A stretch of DNA of 64,000 nucleotides from Chitinophaga hostae. Its GTDB lineage: Bacteria > Bacteroidota > Bacteroidia > Chitinophagales > Chitinophagaceae. Location of the stretch: contig NZ_JAGTXB010000001.1 in the NCBI RefSeq assembly GCF_018224885.1, positions 620,001-684,000 of the forward strand, in the 5' to 3' direction. A model generated the notes under the pieces. The model saw nothing but the letters and a program-made list of their open reading frames with translations, was not told the DNA's origin and did not search any database. The position numbers and the translations under genes are program-made. Of the stretch, positions 60,647-64,000 are shown in pieces. How positions within the stretch are numbered: position 1 is the stretch's first letter; the number at the start of each line of letters is the position of its first letter.

Positions 60647-61570
60647 GTGAAAGAAATACAGGAAATATTGGCCTTAGCCATTCCGCAACCCGCGATGAGC
60701 GACCAGTTACAGCTGGCGGAGCAGGATAGTGTGTCGGTTCCTGACTGTCTGGATTTTTCTTTACAGCGTTTTGTATATGATAAGCCGTTGCCAGTGGAAG
60801 ATGTGGCCATGGTAGTTTACCAGCCCGCCAAAAGAGGGCAGTCTGCCGCTATAGAGCTGCGGTATTGTGTGGCAGGCAGTAAGTATTGTAAAAATCCGTC
60901 CTGTACTGATCAGCTTTGTTCAGAGGGGAACAAGGAAGCTTGTACTGACCGGGTGCCATCAGTGGATCTGATCACTGTACGGTTCCAGCCAGCCTTTATA
61001 CAATCCCTGCAGAAAGGAACCACCACCTTCTCCTTATTCGAAAATCAATCCCGCAAGCCTTTTGTAAAAACCATCCAGCCCTGTACGAAATCCAAGTCGG
61101 TACTGGAAACCATGGTACATCACGATTACGAAGGCATGTTGAAAAATATATTCCTGCAAAGCCGTGCATTGGATCTGTTGCTTTATAGCTCAGACCAGTT
61201 TATGCAAAATGATACTGACGAGCGCTATGGTTGCCGTTTCCTTACTCACCTGGAGGACCGTGAAAAAATAGAAAATGCCCGTGGTATTTTGCTGGAACAG
61301 CTGGACTCTCCTATTACCATCAGGGATCTGGCGCGCAAGGTGGCAATGAACGAGTGCTATCTGAAAAAAGGCTTTAAAGCCATGTATGGCACTACCATAT
61401 ATGATTATTTCCAGAAAGAAAGGATGGAAAAGGCCAAGGGGTTGCTCTATGAAAAGGGTATGTCGGTATCAGAAGTAGCTATGCTCATGGGATATTCCTG
61501 TATTTCCCACTTCTCTACCGCCTTTAAAAAACACACCGGTTTAAAACCCTGTGAACTACTCCTGCGCTAA
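60647..61570 (+). CDS. AraC-family transcriptional regulator with a cysteine cluster
   Basis: Transcription factor of 307 aa with a GTG start; the upstream ATG is closed by a stop. The N-terminal part carries five closely spaced cysteines (Cys74, 81, 86, 91, 99) in the sequence CKNPSCTDQLCSEGNKEAC, C-x4-C-x4-C-x7-C. The central part is helical. The C-terminal AraC/XylS double helix-turn-helix covers about 210-305: DLARKVAMNECYLKKGFKAM and SEVAMLMGYSCISHFSTAFK-KHTGLKPCELL. The cysteine cluster could bind a metal or sense oxidants, which is inference. No obvious target gene lies next to it. Confidence 0.9.
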   Translation: MKEIQEILALAIPQPAMSDQLQLAEQDSVSVPDCLDFSLQRFVYDKPLPVEDVAMVVYQPAKRGQSAAIELRYCVAGSKYCKNPSCTDQLCSEGNKEACTDRVPSVDLITVRFQPAFIQSLQKGTTTFSLFENQSRKPFVKTIQPCTKSKSVLETMVHHDYEGMLKNIFLQSRALDLLLYSSDQFMQNDTDERYGCRFLTHLEDREKIENARGILLEQLDSPITIRDLARKVAMNECYLKKGFKAMYGTTIYDYFQKERMEKAKGLLYEKGMSVSEVAMLMGYSCISHFSTAFKKHTGLKPCELLLR

Positions 61571-61876
61571 TATACCTGTGTTTGTTTAATATCTCCCGTT
61601 AACATTATTCCTGATTACCGGTACAAGCTATTGGTATTTTCCCTTTTCGATCATTTGTTTTCCCGATTTGAAAAGTGGAAGATAAAATATAGGTGTTTCT
61701 TTGTAACACGATAGGCAGATATCTATTTGCATTTCCTATAAGCTTCCTTATCAGATTTGACCATGGAAGAAGCTTGGCTGGCAAAAAGTAAGTAAAGCCA
61801 TAAATAATACTTGCATGAATATCAAACACCATTGAAATTAAGTGCAATTGCCAGAAAAGTTTCTACCAGATTTTAT
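61571..61876 (+). other. Intergenic stretch after the AraC gene, possible 3' UTR or small RNA
   Basis: About 300 bp without a credible gene between the AraC stop and a strong rightward terminator. Either the AraC transcript has a long 3' UTR or a short RNA ends at 61908. No complete promoter is visible within it. A minus-strand 80-codon frame (61605-61847) has no protein-like features. Confidence 0.4.
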
Positions 61877-61908
61877 AAAGTCGTTCGCTTCAGCGGACGA
61901 CTTTTTTT
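61877..61908 (+). terminator. Rho-independent terminator
   Basis: A 12-bp stem AAAGTCGTTCGC (61877-61888), loop TTCA, GCGGACGACTTT (61893-61904) with one G-U, then T-rich tail. Rightward orientation. Confidence 0.85.
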
Positions 61909-61959
61909 ATTGATGATGGGTGGCCCGGAAAAGAGGGTGGTACTGAACTAGCAGGCAAA

Positions 61960-61985
61960 AGAAAACCCCGCCCAAAAGAGCAGGG
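61960..61985 (-). terminator. Terminator of the PepSY-like gene
   Basis: On the minus strand CCCTGC, 8-nt loop, GCGGGG with one G-T, followed by TTTTCTTTT. Leftward orientation, 43 bp after the gene's stop. Confidence 0.65.
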
Positions 61986-62027
61986 TCTGTCCTATTTATC
62001 CCTATACCTATGAAATACTTGTTTGTG

Positions 62028-62492
62028 TTACTCAGTGATGGTACCTGCTTCGTTCAATAACACTGCTTTGTCTGTACCGTTATCCTGAATATTTACTTTG
62101 TAGTATGAAGCTACATCTGATCTCTCAATTTTCCAGCCATCTTTTATGGTTGCTGCCGGATATTTTGTTTTCAGTGTACCAGCCACTGATTCCGGAAGAG
62201 TTTGAGCATCATAAGCACTTCTTGTGGCAATCCATTTGCCATCTGCATCATACTCTGCAATTGTGTTTATGTTGTCTTTTTGGAAACTTGCTGTCCAATG
62301 TCCTGCACTTGTCTTTGTCCACTTAGCAGCTGTTGTTCCCGCAAAATTCTGATCAAAAGAACTTTTAACTGCCTCTGGTGCCTGCACCATTTTGGCAACT
62401 AGTTTTGTTTTCTTAACTGATTTTTTTTGCTGTGCAAAAGTTATGCCGGAAGTGAATAGAACCGCGCAAAATATTAACGTCAACTTTTTCAT
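62028..62492 (-). CDS. Secreted PepSY-like protein
   Basis: Exported protein of 154 aa with signal peptide (FTSGITFAQQ). The mature part has two repeats of the PepSY-like (DUF2874) kind: APEAVKSSFDQNFAGTTAAK-WTKTSAGHWTASF, and LPESVAGTLKTKYPAATIKD-GWKIERSDVASYYKVNI. The alternating aromatic pattern W...W and the YKV end are typical. Such proteins are common in Bacteroidota periplasm and may bind or inhibit other proteins; no target is known. Monocistronic. Confidence 0.85.
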   Translation of the reverse strand: MKKLTLIFCAVLFTSGITFAQQKKSVKKTKLVAKMVQAPEAVKSSFDQNFAGTTAAKWTKTSAGHWTASFQKDNINTIAEYDADGKWIATRSAYDAQTLPESVAGTLKTKYPAATIKDGWKIERSDVASYYKVNIQDNGTDKAVLLNEAGTITE

Positions 62493-62747
62493 ATTCGATA
62501 TGGTTTTTTCCGTTGGGTTAAAATTAACTACTAGGTTTTTCTAATCTTCCTGGCAAATAAGCTAAAACAATGCCAAAAACGTAATTTCTTCGCTCTTTAT
62601 TGCAAAGTACAAAAAAAACAATAAAAAATATGCAAAAAGCTTTGTTTTTAATAAAGTTGCCCCTTTAGGAGCCAGTGTATTTTCTTAACTTCGCACAATT
62701 TTAATCAATTATTGTCTAAATAACATCAAAGGGCGGGGAATTGTTTT

Positions 62748-64000
62748 ATGTCCAGCAAATATCAGGAATATAACCAGTTGAATTTACCTCAGATCGAGAA
62801 AGATATACTGCAACAATGGGAGCAGCACCAGGCTTTTGAGAAAAGCGTGGAAGTGCGCGATGGCGCCACCCCATTCGTTTTCTACGAAGGTCCTCCAAGC
62901 GCCAATGGTTTACCGGGTATTCACCATGTTATTTCACGTACGTTAAAAGACCTGGTATGTCGTTATAAAACGATGAGAGGTTTCCAGGTAAAGCGCAAAG
63001 GCGGCTGGGATACCCATGGTTTGCCGGTGGAACTGGGTGTGGAAAAAACATTGGGCATTACTAAAAAGGATATTGGTACCAAGATCTCCATTGAGGACTA
63101 TAATGAAACCTGTAGAAAAGAAGTATTAAAATATAAAGACAAGTGGGATGACCTTACCCGTAAAATGGGTTATTGGGTGGATCTGAAAGATCCATATATC
63201 ACATTTGAAAATAAATATATTGAAACCCTGTGGTGGGCGTTGCAAACGCTTTATAAAAAAGGGTTATTATATAAGAGCGTCAGTATTCAGCCTTATTCTC
63301 CTGCAGCTGGTACAGGTCTTAGTTCTGCCGAACTGAATCAGCCAGGCACCTATAAAAATGTAAAGGATACGACGATAGTGGCTATGTTCAAGGCGCAGCA
63401 GGCAGATAATTCACGGTTCCTTTTTGAGGCGGCAGGTAACAGCGAGGTGTTTTTCCTTGCCTGGACCACTACCCCATGGACTTTACCATCCAACCTGGGG
63501 TTAACAGTGGGCGCTAATATAGAATATGTACTGGTAAGTACTTTTAATCAATATACTCACCTCCCGGTGAATGTGGTGATGGCGAAAGTATTGCTGGGTA
63601 AGTATTTTAAAGCGGAAGGAGAAAATGCTGATTTTGAAGCCTATAAAGAAGGAGATAAGGTAATTCCGTGGAAGATCCTTACCAGTTTTAAAGGCAGCCA
63701 GTTAGAAAATATCCGCTATGAACAGCTGCTGCCTTTTGCACAGCCTGAAGAAGGAGATCCATTCCGTGTAATACTGGGAGATTTTGTTACTACTGAAGAT
63801 GGTACCGGTATCGTGCATACCGCACCTGCCTTTGGTGCAGACGATAACAGGGTTGGTAAAAAGAATGGAATTGGTATTTTAACGCTGGTAGACCGGGAAG
63901 GGAAATTTACAGATAATGTGGGTGAGTTTTCAGGTCGTTTTGTAAAGAATTACAAGGATGACCCTGAATATAAGGATGTGGATGTGGATATTGCAGTGAA
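62748..64000 (+). CDS. ileS: Isoleucine--tRNA ligase (3' end outside the window)
   Basis: Charges tRNA(Ile). The first 417 codons are present; the frame is open at the window edge. Start ATG at 62748 gives MSSKYQEYNQLNLPQIEKD. The class I HIGH-type motif is EGPPSANGLPGIHHV and is followed by KRKGGWDTHGLPVELGVEK. The N-terminal CP1 editing domain begins with WTTTPWTLPSNLGL and DGTGIVHTAPAFGADD. The form GLPGIHHV is that of Bacteroidota IleRS rather than of E. coli. A promoter-like TAacTTcG lies at 62686-62693. Confidence 0.96.
   Translation, partial: MSSKYQEYNQLNLPQIEKDILQQWEQHQAFEKSVEVRDGATPFVFYEGPPSANGLPGIHHVISRTLKDLVCRYKTMRGFQVKRKGGWDTHGLPVELGVEKTLGITKKDIGTKISIEDYNETCRKEVLKYKDKWDDLTRKMGYWVDLKDPYITFENKYIETLWWALQTLYKKGLLYKSVSIQPYSPAAGTGLSSAELNQPGTYKNVKDTTIVAMFKAQQADNSRFLFEAAGNSEVFFLAWTTTPWTLPSNLGLTVGANIEYVLVSTFNQYTHLPVNVVMAKVLLGKYFKAEGENADFEAYKEGDKVIPWKILTSFKGSQLENIRYEQLLPFAQPEEGDPFRVILGDFVTTEDGTGIVHTAPAFGADDNRVGKKNGIGILTLVDREGKFTDNVGEFSGRFVKNYKDDPEYKDVDVDIAV

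Noticed and set aside
61605..61847. 80-codon minus-strand frame after the AraC gene
   Set aside because: Not protein-like; region is better read as untranslated.
62604..62620. CTTTATTGCAAAGTAC upstream of ileS, resembling the CreD operator
   Set aside because: Spacing between half-sites is 2 bp shorter than in the operators and the left half is incomplete.

Overview
The window reads as a chromosomal segment of a member of the Bacteroidota, most likely a Chitinophaga-like Chitinophagaceae species. The reasons are a SusD-type nutrient lipoprotein, an Oar-like TonB-dependent receptor, a DUF5686 outer-membrane protein, very small lipoproteins, near absence of Shine-Dalgarno sequences, and promoters of the Bacteroidota form TTTG-N17-22-TAnnTTTG (clear before the genes at 16909, 30302 and 60647). 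G+C looks moderate and even throughout. There is no prophage, insertion sequence, CRISPR array, rRNA or tRNA. Identifications rest on reading motifs by eye; no database search was run.

Layout. 1-5.8 kb: 3' part of a susD gene, a DUF4369/TlpA-like lipoprotein, gatB and an aldehyde dehydrogenase. 5.8-14.8 kb: a double-PDZ protein, alaS, an M23 endopeptidase, a MerR-type regulator, a thioredoxin-fold protein without cysteines, an MscS channel and an amidohydrolase. 14.8-19.7 kb: prfA, a DUF937-like protein, an OmpA lipoprotein, vanZ, gcvH, a cyclophilin and a small conserved protein. 19.9-25.4 kb: a compact MoxR/DUF58/TM/VWA (Bat-type) operon, rsgA and two tandem mini-lipoprotein genes. 25.4-33.7 kb: gamma-carbonic-anhydrase-like protein, class III aminotransferase, DUF5686 barrel, then a five-gene envelope operon (6-TM protein, winged-helix regulator, CreD, DgkA-like kinase, DUF1361). 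33.9-45.2 kb: a 1134-residue pseudo-peptidase/TolB/barrel fusion, MBL hydrolase, flippase, arfB, a decayed histidine-kinase tail, dtd, MazG-like, BrkB-like, glycyl-tRNA synthetase, a small barrel and a flavodoxin-reductase-like protein. 45.3-64 kb: mfd, a SIMPL protein, the TonB receptor, a lipoprotein, a TPR-AAA ATPase with a TPR membrane partner, gyrB, an AsmA-like protein, an AraC regulator, a PepSY-like protein and the 5' part of ileS.

Functional themes. Many genes serve translation and its quality control (gatB, alaS, prfA, rsgA, arfB, dtd, glyQS, ileS) or the cell envelope (CreD operon, Bat operon, M23, OmpA, flippase, barrels). They are spread over many transcription units and do not form one pathway.

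The most unusual content is intergenic. At least nine spacers carry arrays built on a 7-bp unit (consensus GCNNAAA). Most are folded into long inverted repeats that start or end at the stop codons of flanking genes. Three of the palindromes (two of them within heptamer elements) contain a second conserved module whose two arms covary between copies. Other points worth a look are a matching pair of palindromes in the CreD operon that may be operators of its own regulator, and a strong intrinsic terminator of glyQS that doubles as the signal-peptide coding sequence of the next gene.
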